Below are positions 1 through 12,233 of a stretch of 64,000 nucleotides of DNA, piece after piece. Source of the stretch: Candidatus Dactylopiibacterium sp. (GTDB taxonomy: Bacteria > Pseudomonadota > Gammaproteobacteria > Burkholderiales > Rhodocyclaceae); NCBI GenBank assembly GCA_031119555.1, contig JAVHXQ010000006.1, positions 1-64,000 of the forward strand, read 5' to 3'. Every line of letters starts with the position of its first letter. Positions within the stretch are counted from its first letter, which is position 1. A program made the translations under genes and the position numbers. Below the pieces are notes generated by a model, which saw only the letters and a list, made by a program, of their open reading frames with translations, was not told the DNA's origin and ran no database searches.

Positions 1-444
1 GATGTGTGGCGAGAACTTCGCGCGGCGCACCGAGAAGAACGCGCGCACGTTGCGCACGTTGGCGTCGGTCGCGAAGAGCCGGTGCGCGGTGGCGTGGTAG
101 GCCTCCATGTCGGCCACCTGCAGGATCAGCACGAAATCGGGCCCGCTCGTGACGCGGTAGCACTGCTGCACCGCGCCGTCGGTGATGGCGTGCGCTTCGA
201 AGGCGGCGATGTGCTCGGCGGCCTGGGCGTCCAGCGTGATCTCGACGATGGCCGTCAGCCCCTGCCCGAGCTTCTCGGGCGAGAGGATCGCGACGCGCCG
301 TTCGATGATGCCGTCCGCCTCCAGCCGGCGCACGCGGCGCAGGCAGGTGGCGGGTGACACATGCGCGCGCAGGGCGAGTTCCTGGTTGGTCAGCGAGGCG
401 TCCTGCTGCAGCAGGGCGAGGATGCGGAGGTCGGTGGCGTCCAT
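1..444 (-). CDS. Lrp/AsnC family transcriptional regulator (3' end beyond window)
   Basis: The 148 visible codons give an N-terminal winged HTH (NQELALRAHVSPATCLRRVRRL, about residues 20-41, recognition helix SPATCLRRV). An Lrp-type RAM/AsnC effector domain follows, with the strand VEITLDAQ and the segment CYRVTSGPDFVLILQV. The start at 444 (MDATDLRILALLQ) fits the family's usual opening. Lrp/AsnC proteins are DNA-binding oligomers that respond to amino acids. It lies 73 bases downstream of prpE on the same strand but has its own beginning, so membership of the prp operon is uncertain. The C-terminus runs off the left edge. The family call is firm; the effector and targets are unknown. Confidence 0.9.
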   Translation of the reverse strand, partial: MDATDLRILALLQQDASLTNQELALRAHVSPATCLRRVRRLEADGIIERRVAILSPEKLGQGLTAIVEITLDAQAAEHIAAFEAHAITDGAVQQCYRVTSGPDFVLILQVADMEAYHATAHRLFATDANVRNVRAFFSVRRAKFSPHI

Positions 445-517
445 CGGGCAGACAGGGTGACGGCGAGGCGCCAGTGTGGAGCGTGACCGGGGCGCATGCA
501 ACCGCCTGGGCGCGGGT

Positions 518-2428
518 TCAGGCTTGCACCGCTTTATCCGCCGGCGCCAGCGCGCCACGGATGGCTTCGAGCACGGCCGGATCTTCTATGGTGGAGAGGT
601 CGCCGGGGTCGCGCCCCTCGCACAGCGCCTGGATGGTCCGGCGCAGGATCTTGCCCGAGCGCGTCTTGGGAAGCGCAGGCACGGGCACGATGCGCGCGGG
701 GCGGGCCACGGCGCCCAGACCCCGGTCCACGGTGGCGAGAAGCGCCTGCTCCAGCGCCTGGCGGGCGTCGGCGCGGAGCGCGAGGCTGGCGTCGCGCAGC
801 ACCACGAAGGCGACCGCGACCTGGCCCTTGAGCGCGTCCGCCACGCCGACCACCGAGCACTCGGCCACGGCCGGGTGGCCGATCAGGGCTTCCTCGATTT
901 CGCGCGTGCCGAGGCGGTGCCCCGCCACGTTGATGACGTCGTCGGTGCGGCCCAGGATGAAGGTGTAGCCGTCGGCGTCGCGGATGCCCCAGTCGAAGGT
1001 GGAATACACGAGCTGGTCGGGGAAGTTGCCGAAGTAGGTGCTCACGAAGCGCGCGTCGTCGCCCCATAGCGTCTGCAGGCAGCCGGGCGGCAGCGGCGGG
1101 CGGATGGTGACCACGCCTTTCTCGCCGGGGCCGACCTCGCGGCCGGTCTCGATGTCGAGCAGGCGCACGTCATAGCCATACATGGGCATGCCCGGGCTGC
1201 CCAGGCGCGTGGGCGTGGGTTCCACGCCGTGCGCGACGGAGAGGATGGGCCAGCCCGTCTCGGTCTGCCAGTAGTTGTCGATCACGGGCACGCCGAGGCC
1301 CTCGGTGATCCAGCGCGCGGTGGGCTCGTCGAGCGGTTCGCCGGCCAGGAACAGCGTGCGCAGCGAGGAAGTGTCGTGGCGGCGCAGCAGCGCGTGGTCG
1401 TGCTTGCGCAGGATGCGGATCGCGGTGGGGGCCGAGAACATGAGGCTGACGCGATGGCGTTCGACGAGTTCCCACAGGATGCCCGCGTGCGGATGCACCG
1501 GCGTGCCTTCGTGCAGCAGCGTGGCCATGCCGGCCAGCAGCGGCGCATAGACCACGTAGCTGTGGCCCACCACCCAGCCGATGTCGCTGCCGGAAAAGAA
1601 GGTTTCGCCAGCCTTGCCGCAGTAGATGTATTTCATGGAGGCGGCCAGCGCCACGGCGTAACCGCCCACGTCGCGCTGCACGCCCTTGGGGCGGCCCGTG
1701 GTGCCGGAGGTGTAGAGGGTGTAGGCCGGTGAGTTCGATTCGAGCCAGGTCACGGGCACCTCGGCGTCCAGCAGGCCCTCGCGCAGCGTGGCGTAATCCA
1801 CGTCGCGCCCCGGCACGCGCGGCAGCGGCGCGAGGCCGCGATCCACGAGCAGCACGTGGGCGGGCTTGTGCGCGGAGCGCGCAATGGCCTCGTCGAGCGC
1901 GGCCTTGTAGGGCACGACCTTGCCGCCGCGCGAACCGCCGTCGGCCGACACCACCAGGCGCGGGGCCGCGTCCTCGATGCGCGAGGCCAGGCTGTGTGCG
2001 GCGAAGCCGCCGAACACCACCGAATGCACGGCGCCGATGCGCGCGCAGGCATACATGGCGAAGACCGCCTCGGGGATCATGGGCATGTAGATCACCACGC
2101 GGTCGCCGCGCCTCACGCCCAGCGACTGCATGATGGCCGCCATGCGCATCACTTCGCGGTGCAGCTCGCGGAAGCTGCAGGTGCGGGCCTGCCCGGTCTC
2201 GGTGGATTCCCAGATCAGCGCGGGCTGGTCGGCGCGCGCGGGCAGGTGGCGGTCGATGGCGTTGTAGCAGAGGTTGGTCTCGCCGCCGACGAACCAGCGC
2301 GCGAAGGGCGGGCGGGTGTCGTCGAGCACGCGTTCGAAGGGTTTGTGCCAGTGGATCAGCGTGGCCTGCTCGCGCCAGAAGCCTTCGCGGTCGTTGATGG
2401 ACCAGGCGTGGAAGTCCTGCAGTTTCAT
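518..2428 (-). CDS. prpE: Propionate--CoA ligase (propionyl-CoA synthetase)
   Basis: This 636-residue ANL-superfamily enzyme activates propionate with ATP and CoA, feeding propionyl-CoA to the methylcitrate cycle. Visible motifs are the acetyl-CoA-synthetase-type N-terminal cap (WFVGGETNLCYNAIDRH), the P-loop YTSGTTGRPKG, the YWQTETGWPI adenylate segment, and the C-terminal lysine motif KTRSGKILRRT. I chose the start at 2428 (MKLQDFHAW) over an in-frame ATG at 2452 because GAGGAGA lies just upstream at the right distance. It is the last gene of prpB-prpC-prpD-prpE, about 100 bases after prpD. An acetyl-CoA synthetase is the alternative, but the operon makes propionate the likely substrate. 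Confidence 0.93.
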   Translation of the reverse strand: MKLQDFHAWSINDREGFWREQATLIHWHKPFERVLDDTRPPFARWFVGGETNLCYNAIDRHLPARADQPALIWESTETGQARTCSFRELHREVMRMAAIMQSLGVRRGDRVVIYMPMIPEAVFAMYACARIGAVHSVVFGGFAAHSLASRIEDAAPRLVVSADGGSRGGKVVPYKAALDEAIARSAHKPAHVLLVDRGLAPLPRVPGRDVDYATLREGLLDAEVPVTWLESNSPAYTLYTSGTTGRPKGVQRDVGGYAVALAASMKYIYCGKAGETFFSGSDIGWVVGHSYVVYAPLLAGMATLLHEGTPVHPHAGILWELVERHRVSLMFSAPTAIRILRKHDHALLRRHDTSSLRTLFLAGEPLDEPTARWITEGLGVPVIDNYWQTETGWPILSVAHGVEPTPTRLGSPGMPMYGYDVRLLDIETGREVGPGEKGVVTIRPPLPPGCLQTLWGDDARFVSTYFGNFPDQLVYSTFDWGIRDADGYTFILGRTDDVINVAGHRLGTREIEEALIGHPAVAECSVVGVADALKGQVAVAFVVLRDASLALRADARQALEQALLATVDRGLGAVARPARIVPVPALPKTRSGKILRRTIQALCEGRDPGDLSTIEDPAVLEAIRGALAPADKAVQA

Positions 2429-2528
2429 GGGGGTCTCCTCGGGCGAGCGCATCGCCCCGTGGCGTGGACGGCAGGCCGCCCGCGCCGGGGCCGGCGCGAA
2501 CGGAATGCCTGCAGGGATGGGGCGGGCC

Positions 2529-3980
2529 TCAGATCACGTACAGGTCCACGTATTCGTGGACGGGCATGGCTTCGAGCCGGGCCTGGTCGAGCGATACGGC
2601 GAGGATCGCGTCCTGCTGCTTCCGGGGGAAGCGGCGCGCGAGGTTGGTGCGGAACTTCGCCTCCAGCAGCGGAATGCCGTAGGCGCGGCGGCGCTTGTGG
2701 CCGATGGGGTATTCGCAGACGACTTCGTCCAGCGCGCTGCCGTCGGTGAATTCCACGCGCAGCGCGTTGGCGATGCTGCGTTTTTCGGGGTCGTGGTAGT
2801 CGCGCGTGAATTGCGGGTCTTCCACGCAGACGATCTTTTCGCGCAGCGCGTCGATGCGCGGGTCGCGCGCGACGTCGTCCTCGTAATCGGCGGCCGTGAG
2901 CCGCCCGAAGAGCAGCGGCACCGCCACCATGTACTGCACGCAGTGGTCGCGGTCGGCGGGGTTGGCGAGCGGGCCGGCCTTGTCGATGATGCGGATGCAG
3001 GCTTCGTGGGTGCGGATCGTGATGCGGCGGATCTCGTCCGCGCGGCGGCCCAGGGTGCGCAGCTGCTCGTGCAGCTGCATCGCGCACTCCACGGCGGTCT
3101 GGCTGTGGAACTCGGCCGGATAGCTGATCTTGAACAGCACGTTCTCCATCACGTAGCTGCCGTAGGGGCGCTGGAAGCGGAAGGGCTTGCCGCCGAACGA
3201 TGCGTCGTAGAAGCCCCAGGTGCGGGCCGTGAGCGCCGAGGGGTAGCCCATCTCGCCGGTGCGCGCCATCAGCGCGAGGCGCACGGCGCGGCTGGTGGCG
3301 TCGCCCGCGGCCCAGCTCTTGCGGCTGCCAGTATTGGGCGCATGGCGGTAGGTGCGCAGGCTCTGGCCATCCACCCAGGCGAGCGACACGGCGTTGATGA
3401 TCTCGTCGCGCGTGAGCCCCAGCATCTGCGCGACCACCGCCGTGGACGCCACCTTGACGAGCACCACGTGGTCCAGCCCGACCTTGTTGAAGGAGTTTTC
3501 GAGCGCGATGCAGCCCTGGATCTCGTGCGCCTTGATCATGGCGCCCAGCACCGCGCGCATCGTGAGCGGCGGCTTGCCCGCCGCCACGGCATTGCGCGAG
3601 AGCCAGTCGGCCGTGGCGAGGATGCCGCCCAGGTTGTCCGACGGGTGCCCCCACTCGGCGGCGAGCCAGGTGTCGTTGAAATCGAGCCAGCGGATCATCG
3701 TGCCGATGTTGAACGCCGCCTGCACGGGGTCGAGCTGGAACTGCGTGCCGGGCACGCGTGCACCGTGGGGCACCACGGTGCCGGGCACGATGGGGCCCAT
3801 GAGCTTGGTGCAGGCGGGGTAGGACAGCGCCTCGAGGCCGCAGCCCAGGGTGTCGATGAGACAGTTGCGCGCGGTGTCGCAGGCAAGCGTGCTGTCGAGG
3901 CGGTCGTTGAGCACGTAATCGGCGATGTCGACGATTTCCTGGTCGGCTTCGGGGCGGACGTTGGGCAGGGCGGCGGTCAT
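2529..3980 (-). CDS. prpD: 2-methylcitrate dehydratase
   Basis: This MmgE/PrpD family protein (483 residues, normal length) dehydrates 2-methylcitrate to 2-methyl-cis-aconitate in the methylcitrate cycle. Family segments are clear: [30 protein letters not shown], the helical core [35 protein letters not shown], and [27 protein letters not shown]. It sits between prpC (47 bases upstream) and prpE. PrpD is iron-sulfur independent. This operon has PrpD and no AcnD/PrpF pair, as in enteric bacteria and unlike many betaproteobacterial prp loci. The start at 3980 ([11 protein letters not shown]) is the one consistent with family length. Confidence 0.95.
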   Translation of the reverse strand: MTAALPNVRPEADQEIVDIADYVLNDRLDSTLACDTARNCLIDTLGCGLEALSYPACTKLMGPIVPGTVVPHGARVPGTQFQLDPVQAAFNIGTMIRWLDFNDTWLAAEWGHPSDNLGGILATADWLSRNAVAAGKPPLTMRAVLGAMIKAHEIQGCIALENSFNKVGLDHVVLVKVASTAVVAQMLGLTRDEIINAVSLAWVDGQSLRTYRHAPNTGSRKSWAAGDATSRAVRLALMARTGEMGYPSALTARTWGFYDASFGGKPFRFQRPYGSYVMENVLFKISYPAEFHSQTAVECAMQLHEQLRTLGRRADEIRRITIRTHEACIRIIDKAGPLANPADRDHCVQYMVAVPLLFGRLTAADYEDDVARDPRIDALREKIVCVEDPQFTRDYHDPEKRSIANALRVEFTDGSALDEVVCEYPIGHKRRRAYGIPLLEAKFRTNLARRFPRKQQDAILAVSLDQARLEAMPVHEYVDLYVI

Positions 3981-4027
3981 GGGGTTTCCTGGCGGGCTGG
4001 AGAAGTGGGAAGGGCGGCGGGCGGCGT

Positions 4028-5191
4028 TCAGCGGCGTTCCTCGATGGGCACGAAGGGCAGGTTGTCGGGCCCGGTGTAGTGCGCGCCGGGCCGGATGATC
4101 TTGTTGTCCAGGCGCTGCTCGATCACGTGCGCGGCCCAGCCCGTGGTGCGGGCGATCACGAAGAGCGGCGTGAACATGGCGGTCGGCACGCCCATCATGT
4201 GGTAGCTCACGGCGCTGAACCAGTCGAGGTTGGGGAACATGCTCTTGGCGTTCCACATCGTGGTTTCGATGCGCTCGGCGATGTTGAAGAGCTTCATGTC
4301 GTGGGCGGCGATGGAGACGCGCCGCGCGACTTCCTTGATGACCTTGTTGCGCGGATCGGCGAGCGTATAGACGGGGTGGCCGAAGCCGATCACCACTTCC
4401 TTGCGCTCGAGCCGCGCGCGGATGCCGGCCTCGGCCTCGTCGGGCGTGTCGAAGCGTTTCTGGATGTGCAGCGCCTCTTCGTTCGCCCCGCCATGGCGCG
4501 GCCCGCGCAACGCGCCGATGGCGCCCGCCACGCAGGAATAGAGGTCGGAGCCGGTGCCCGCGATCACGCGCGCGGCGAAGGTCGAGGCGTTGAACTCGTG
4601 CTCGGCGTAGAGGTTCAGCGAGGTGTGCATCGAGCGCTTCCAGAGACCGCTCGGCTCGCGGCCGTGCAGCAGGCGCAGGAAGTGCCCGGCGATGGTGTCG
4701 TCGGCGGTTTCGGTCTCGATGCGGCGCCCCGAGTGGCTGAAGTGGTGCCAGTACAGCAGCATGGAGCCCAGGCTGGCGATGAGGCGGTCGGCAATGTCGC
4801 GCGCGCCGCTGGCGTGGTGGTCGTCCTTCTCGGGCAGCAGACAGCCCAGCGTGGACACGCCGGTCCGCAGCACGTCCATCGGGTGGGTGGCCGCGGGCAG
4901 CGTTTCGAGCACCGTGCGCACCGCCTGCGGCAAGCCGCGCAGGGCCATGAGACGGGCCTTGTAGGCGGCCAGCTCGGCCACCGTGGGCAGCTTGCCGTGG
5001 ATCAGCAGGTGCGCGATTTCCTCGAATTCGGTGGCCTCCGCCACGTCGAGGATGTCGTAGCCCCGGTAGTGCAGGTCGTTGCCGCTGCGGCCCACCGTGC
5101 ACAGCGCCGTGTTACCGGCGGTCACGCCCGAGAGCGCGACGGATTTCTTGGGTTTCGCGGTGCCCGGCACGGCTTCAGCAACTTCGGTCAT
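4028..5191 (-). CDS. prpC: 2-methylcitrate synthase
   Basis: This 387-residue citrate-synthase family enzyme condenses propionyl-CoA with oxaloacetate. The sequence shows the family histidines in [11 protein letters not shown], the [13 protein letters not shown] segment, the [13 protein letters not shown] loop and the [22 protein letters not shown] region. The length and the short N-terminus match methylcitrate synthases rather than the longer housekeeping citrate synthase. The start at 5191 ([10 protein letters not shown]) follows an AGGAGAG ribosome site; an in-frame ATG 57 bases upstream lacks one. It is second in the prpBCDE operon, 119 bases after prpB. Confidence 0.95.
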   Translation of the reverse strand: MTEVAEAVPGTAKPKKSVALSGVTAGNTALCTVGRSGNDLHYRGYDILDVAEATEFEEIAHLLIHGKLPTVAELAAYKARLMALRGLPQAVRTVLETLPAATHPMDVLRTGVSTLGCLLPEKDDHHASGARDIADRLIASLGSMLLYWHHFSHSGRRIETETADDTIAGHFLRLLHGREPSGLWKRSMHTSLNLYAEHEFNASTFAARVIAGTGSDLYSCVAGAIGALRGPRHGGANEEALHIQKRFDTPDEAEAGIRARLERKEVVIGFGHPVYTLADPRNKVIKEVARRVSIAAHDMKLFNIAERIETTMWNAKSMFPNLDWFSAVSYHMMGVPTAMFTPLFVIARTTGWAAHVIEQRLDNKIIRPGAHYTGPDNLPFVPIEERR

Positions 5192-5310
5192 GTCTCTCTC
5201 CTGGTGGTGGGCGCGCCTTCTGGCGAGGCATGCGCCGATGGGGAACATTCTGTGTGGCGGCTGCGGTCGCCGGCAGGCGGGGCTTCCTCAGCCCGCACCT
5301 GCGGCCAGGC

Positions 5311-6216
5311 TCAGGTTTCGGGCGTCGCGCGGGCGCTGGCATTGGCGAAAAGCTTGTCGAGGCGGGCCTCGTAATCCCAGTAGCCGATCGTGTCGTAGAG
5401 CTCGCGGCGGGTCTGCATCATGGGCACCACGCGATGCTGCGTGCCCTCGCTGCGCAAGGTTTCATAGACGGTCTGCGCCGCGCGGTTCATGGCGCGGAAG
5501 GCCGACAGCGGGTAGAGCGCGATCGCCACCCCGGCGTCGCCGAGTTCGCGCGCGTTGTAGAGCGGCGTGGCGCCGAACTCGGTGATGTTGGCCAGCACCG
5601 GCACGCTCACGGCCCGCGTGAAGCGGCGGAACAGCGCAAGGTCGGTCAGCGCTTCGGGAAACACGCCGTCGGCGCCGGCCTCCACGCAGGCCACGGCGCG
5701 CTCGATGGCGCGTTCGATGCCCTCCACGGCCAGCGCGTCGGTGCGGGCCATGACGAAGAAGCTGTCGTCGGTGCGCGCATCCACGGCGGCCTTGATGCGG
5801 TCGACCATCTCCTGCTGGCTGACGATCTCCTTGTTGGGCCGGTGCCCGCAGCGCTTGGCGCCCACCTGATCCTCGATGTGCATCGCGGCCGCCCCCGCCT
5901 TGACGAGGCTGCGCGTCGTGCGCGCCACGTTGAACGCCGAGGGGCCGAAGCCGGTATCGGCATCCACGAGCAGCGGCAGCTCGCAGACGTCGGTGATGCG
6001 CCGCACGTCGATGAGCACGTCTTCCAGCGTGGTGATGCCCAGATCGGGCAGGCCCAGCGAACCGGCGGCCACTCCGCCGCCCGACAGATAGAGCGCCCGG
6101 TAGCCGGCCTGGCGGGCCAGCAGGGCGTGATTGGCGTTGATGGCGCCGGGCACCTGCAGGGGGTGTTCGGCGGCGATGGCGGCGCGGAAGGCCAGGCCCG
6201 GCGTGGAATGGCTCAT
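5311..6216 (-). CDS. prpB: Methylisocitrate lyase
   Basis: This 301-residue ICL/PEPM-superfamily enzyme splits 2-methylisocitrate into pyruvate and succinate, the last step of the cycle. The catalytic loop [10 protein letters not shown] is present, as are metal-binding acidic segments ([20 protein letters not shown]) and the [15 protein letters not shown] strand. I took the start at 6216 ([14 protein letters not shown]) because it gives the usual family N-terminus; the open frame extends upstream but runs through the promoter region. It is the first gene of the operon and lies behind a sigma-54 promoter at 6255-6269. Confidence 0.95.
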   Translation of the reverse strand: MSHSTPGLAFRAAIAAEHPLQVPGAINANHALLARQAGYRALYLSGGGVAAGSLGLPDLGITTLEDVLIDVRRITDVCELPLLVDADTGFGPSAFNVARTTRSLVKAGAAAMHIEDQVGAKRCGHRPNKEIVSQQEMVDRIKAAVDARTDDSFFVMARTDALAVEGIERAIERAVACVEAGADGVFPEALTDLALFRRFTRAVSVPVLANITEFGATPLYNARELGDAGVAIALYPLSAFRAMNRAAQTVYETLRSEGTQHRVVPMMQTRRELYDTIGYWDYEARLDKLFANASARATPET

Positions 6217-6254
6217 GGTGGCAAGCGATGGCGGTCGGTGACGCAGGCCCTGGC

Positions 6255-6269
6255 GCAATCGCCGTGCCA
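6255..6269 (-). promoter_or_regulatory. Sigma-54 (-24/-12) promoter of prpBCDE
   Basis: Read on the minus strand this is TGGCAC-GGCGA-TTGC. It matches the sigma-54 consensus (TGGCAC-N5-TTGC) exactly, with the GG and GC doublets correctly spaced. It lies about 39 bases before the prpB start. The divergent gene prpR encodes a sigma-54 activator with an intact GAFTGA loop, which supports the call. Confidence 0.9.
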
Positions 6270-6343
6270 GCCCCGGCATGCGCGCGCAAGGCGCTGAATG
6301 CATGCAGGAAATGAAACCGCCGCGGGGCGCGTCAGGGAAAGTC

Positions 6344-6382
6344 GCTGTTTCAGGAATGAAACCAGCCGGCCTACGCTGAAAC

Positions 6383-6393
<11 letters not shown>
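6344..6393. promoter_or_regulatory. Candidate PrpR operators (GTTTC/GAAAC repeats)
   Basis: 6344-6366 is an inverted repeat with core TGTTTCA-GGAA-TGAAACC flanked by GCTG and CAGC. A second cluster at 6377-6393, TGAAACATGTCTGAAAC, runs over the prpR ATG at 6383. An isolated ATGAAAC lies at 6311-6317. The spacing, roughly 75-125 bases upstream of the -24/-12 element, is typical of an enhancer site. Overlap with the prpR start would allow autoregulation. Assignment to PrpR is inference from position and symmetry. Confidence 0.6.
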
Positions 6394-8305
<1,912 letters not shown>

Positions 8306-8384
8306 CGGCGCTTGCAGGTCGCCGGGCCGGCGCCGCCACGGGGCGCGGGATTCGCTGGCGCGTGATCCGCGCCTGCCGCAGGGT

Positions 8385-8789
8385 TCAGGCGGACGGGGGC
8401 GCGGCATCCAGCAGCGCATGGCCGGCGGCTTCGAGCAGCCGGCGCGCCTCGTCGAAGCGTTCGCCCTGCAGCAGCAGGTGATCGCTGTCGTAGGTGGAGA
8501 CCACGAATACGCCGATGCCCGCGCGCGAAACGGGCTCGATGAGCCGCAGCAGGATGCCCGACTCGTCGAACGCGAAGGGGCCCAGCAGTTCCAGCGCCAC
8601 CCAGCCACCCGTGTGACGTACATCCGCCGGCACGCGGGCCTGCAGGCAGGTGACCGAGGTTTCACCGCGCGTGCGGCTGATCGAGACGAAGCCCTCGCCG
8701 TCGGCCCAGGGCGGAATCGCATCGTGCGGAGCAAGGCGCGCCACCGCGTAGGGGCCGGGCAGACGAAGCAGGCGCAGTGGGCGGGGCAT
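8385..8789 (-). CDS. ACT domain-containing protein
   Basis: This 134-residue protein resembles small ACT-fold proteins of the kind named ACT domain or YbaK-linked DUF proteins. The two halves read as ACT repeats: WVALELLGPFAFDESGILLRLIEPVSRAGIGVFVVSTYDSDHLLLQ is the typical C-terminal repeat. ACT domains bind small ligands, often amino acids, and usually regulate. No catalytic domain is attached. GGAGAT precedes the start at 8789. It is divergent from glmS, and the 147-base AT-rich region between them carries two palindromes, so the two may share control. The ligand is not known. Confidence 0.8.
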   Translation of the reverse strand: MPRPLRLLRLPGPYAVARLAPHDAIPPWADGEGFVSISRTRGETSVTCLQARVPADVRHTGGWVALELLGPFAFDESGILLRLIEPVSRAGIGVFVVSTYDSDHLLLQGERFDEARRLLEAAGHALLDAAPPSA

Positions 8790-8806
8790 GGGATCTCCTG
8801 GTTTGT

Positions 8807-8850
8807 GTGAAATAAGATTTCACTCAATTCATTGTGGGAAATATTATTTC
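8807..8850. promoter_or_regulatory. Paired palindromes between the ACT gene and glmS
   Basis: 8807-8823 is a perfect 7-3-7 palindrome, GTGAAAT-AAG-ATTTCAC. 8838-8850 repeats the core as GAAAT-ATT-ATTTC. The centres are 29 bases apart, close to three helical turns. The region is conspicuously AT-rich against the surrounding GC-rich DNA, as expected of a promoter-operator. A dimeric repressor or activator of glmS and/or the ACT gene is inferred; the regulator is not identified. Confidence 0.6.
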
Positions 8851-8936
8851 TCTGATTGTAGAAAAACGGCTGCAAATTTCATTACACCCTGATTAGGATG
8901 CGAGGCTTACAGCCTTTTCCAGATGCGGAGTCTCTC

Positions 8937-10775
<1,839 letters not shown>

Positions 10776-10809
10776 GGGTTGATATTCGCGGCAAGTGTTG
10801 TTCCAGACA

Positions 10810-10845
10810 ATTAAAGTCGAAAACAGGTCATTAAAGTCGAAAACA
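10810..10845. repeat. Tandem 16-base direct repeat downstream of glmS
   Basis: ATTAAAGTCGAAAACA occurs at 10810-10825 and again at 10830-10845, a 20-base period. The block is AT-rich and lies between the glmS stop and its terminator. Read on the other strand the units are TGTTTTCGACTTTAAT. Repeated units of this sort occur at the ends of IS21-family elements, so this may be a scar of an older insertion; that is a guess. Confidence 0.5.
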
Positions 10846-10849
10846 AGCG

Positions 10850-10906
10850 AAGGCCCCGCAAACGCCCCTCAAAGGCTTGCGGGGCCTTGCTTTGGGCGGT
10901 TTTTCA
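10850..10906 (+). terminator. Rho-independent terminator of glmS
   Basis: A 12-base stem, AAGGCCCCGCAA (10850-10861) with TTGCGGGGCCTT (10877-10888), has a 15-base loop. It is followed by GCTTTGGGCGGTTTTT. It ends about 130 bases after the glmS stop and just before the IS element. Confidence 0.75.
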
Positions 10907-10914
10907 GGCTTGAA

Positions 10915-11957
10915 GGGCTTTGTTGCACAAATCGTCGGCCTGCCCGCGCGTGGCCGATAGACTTGCCGGATGAGCAAGCCGTCGAAGCCGAAGTACCGCA
11001 CCACCAACTGGTCTGCCTATAACGAATCCTTGTGCCTGCGTGGTTCGCTGATGCTCTGGATCGACAAGGACATGGAGTGGGTCGGCACTCCCAGTGGCAG
11101 GCGCGGTCGCTCGCAGTTGTTCTCGGATGCTGCCATCCAGTTCTGCCTGATGATCAAGAACCTGTACGGGCTGGCGTTGCGTCAGACCACCGGCATGGTC
11201 AGGAGCCTGTTGAAGCTGGCCGGTCTGGACTGGGATGTACCGGATTTCAGCACATTGAGCCGACGCCAGAAGCATCTGCAAGTAACACTGACGCATCAAC
11301 GCCGAGGCGAAGCGCTGCATCTGCTGGTTGATAGCACGGGCATCAAGATGCTGGGTGAAGGCGAGTGGAAGCGCAAGAAGCACGGCGCGGACTACCGCCG
11401 GCAATGGTGCAAGGTGCATTTGGCGATCGATGCGCAGACCTTGGAGGTGCGCGCTATCGAGATCACCGCCAACAGCGTGGGCGACGCGCCGATGCTGCCG
11501 GCCCTGCTTGAACAGATCCCGCCAGAAGAGGCTTTGGTCAGTGTCGGCGCCGACGGCGCGTATGACACGAAGGCATGTCACGCGGCCATAGCCAGCCGTG
11601 GCGCGAGCGCGCTGATTCCCGTGCGCAAGAATGCGCAGCCGTGGAAAGAAGGAAGTGCAGGCGCGCGAGCCCGAAACGAAATTCTCCGAACCACCAAACG
11701 TTTGGGTCGGGCGATCTGGAAGAAGTGGAGCGGCTATCACCGACGCAGCCTGGTAGAAACCAAGATGCGCTGCTTCAAGTTACTCGGTGAGCGCGTGATG
11801 GCTCGCGACTTTGATCGTCAGGTGGCTGAGTTGCAGATTCGCGCAGCGCTGCTCAACCGTTTTACTCAGCTCGGTACGCCTGAAACCGTGCGCGTGGCAT
11901 AAAACCGCCTGGGGTCAGGGGAATTGTGGCCTTGATTCGATTTGTGCAACAAAGCCC
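10915..11957 (+). mobile_element. IS5-family insertion sequence, intact, 1043 bp
   Basis: The ends are perfect 20-base inverted repeats: GGGCTTTGTTGCACAAATCG at 10915-10934 and its complement at 11938-11957. A full-length DDE transposase gene lies between. The bases flanking the repeats (TGAA on the left, ATCG on the right) are not a direct duplication. To the right lies the 3' stub of an MFS gene whose 5' part is not on the left. Both facts suggest a deletion or recombination next to the element after it arrived. Confidence 0.92.
10970..11902 (+). CDS. IS5-family transposase
   Basis: This 310-residue DDE transposase has a DUF4096/Tnp_DDE N-terminal part (TNWSAYNESLCLRGSLMLWIDKDMEW). The catalytic Asp residues sit in LLVDSTGIK and GADGAYD. 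The signature Y-(2)-R-(3)-E-(6)-K is present as YHRRSLVETKMRCFK and supplies the Glu. No frameshift or stop interrupts it, so the copy looks competent. Its base composition is visibly lower in G+C than neighbouring genes, which fits recent arrival. Confidence 0.93.
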   Translation: MSKPSKPKYRTTNWSAYNESLCLRGSLMLWIDKDMEWVGTPSGRRGRSQLFSDAAIQFCLMIKNLYGLALRQTTGMVRSLLKLAGLDWDVPDFSTLSRRQKHLQVTLTHQRRGEALHLLVDSTGIKMLGEGEWKRKKHGADYRRQWCKVHLAIDAQTLEVRAIEITANSVGDAPMLPALLEQIPPEEALVSVGADGAYDTKACHAAIASRGASALIPVRKNAQPWKEGSAGARARNEILRTTKRLGRAIWKKWSGYHRRSLVETKMRCFKLLGERVMARDFDRQVAELQIRAALLNRFTQLGTPETVRVA

Positions 11958-12062
11958 ATCGCCACCAGCACCGCGTTGTTTCTGTGCGGCTGCCTGGTGA
12001 CGCTGTTCCTGCCAGAGACCCTGGCCCGGCGCGACAGCGACGTGACACCGGCCGCGCACTGA
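11958..12062 (+). pseudogene. 3' remnant of an MFS transporter gene cut by the IS
   Basis: Immediately after the right inverted repeat, 35 codons read IATSTALFLCGCLVTLFLPE then TLARRDSDVTPAAH and stop. A last transmembrane helix followed by LPETLARR is characteristic of major facilitator C-termini. No start or upstream part exists: the left flank of the IS is the glmS terminator. It is therefore a dead stub left by IS-linked loss of the rest of the gene. Confidence 0.65.
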
Positions 12063-12182
12063 CCCTGCGCGCGCGCGGGCCGTGCCGCAAGGCGTGAGCG
12101 CGGGCTCGCCCGGCCTCGCTCCAGCCGGGCGGTGTGCGGGTGGAACGCGGTGGGGCGGGCGCAAGCCGCCGGGACCGCGCTT

Positions 12183-12218
12183 TACAATCCGGGGGCGTGG
12201 CGCCAGGCGGCCACGCCC
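12183..12218 (+). promoter_or_regulatory. -10 box and leader stem-loop before the acetyltransferase gene
   Basis: TACAAT at 12183-12188 is a likely -10. Right after it a 9-base perfect stem GGGCGTGGC/GCCACGCCC (12193-12201 with 12210-12218, loop of 8) would form in the leader. It ends a few bases before the GGAG ribosome site at about 12224. There is no U-run after it, so it is not a standard terminator. A role in mRNA stability or in binding a regulator is possible. Confidence 0.45.
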
Positions 12219-12233
12219 TGACCGGAGCACGCG

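Noticed and set aside
2430-2528. Possible small gene between prpD and prpE
   Set aside because: About 100 bases of GC-rich DNA with no ribosome site and start in a useful frame; it reads as operon spacer.
8851-8936. glmS ribozyme upstream of glmS
   Set aside because: The space is too short, and the class is a Gram-positive one. No matching core was seen.
10904-11740. Open frame on the minus strand across the IS element
   Set aside because: It is antisense to the transposase, which carries a full DDE signature. The antisense product matches nothing.
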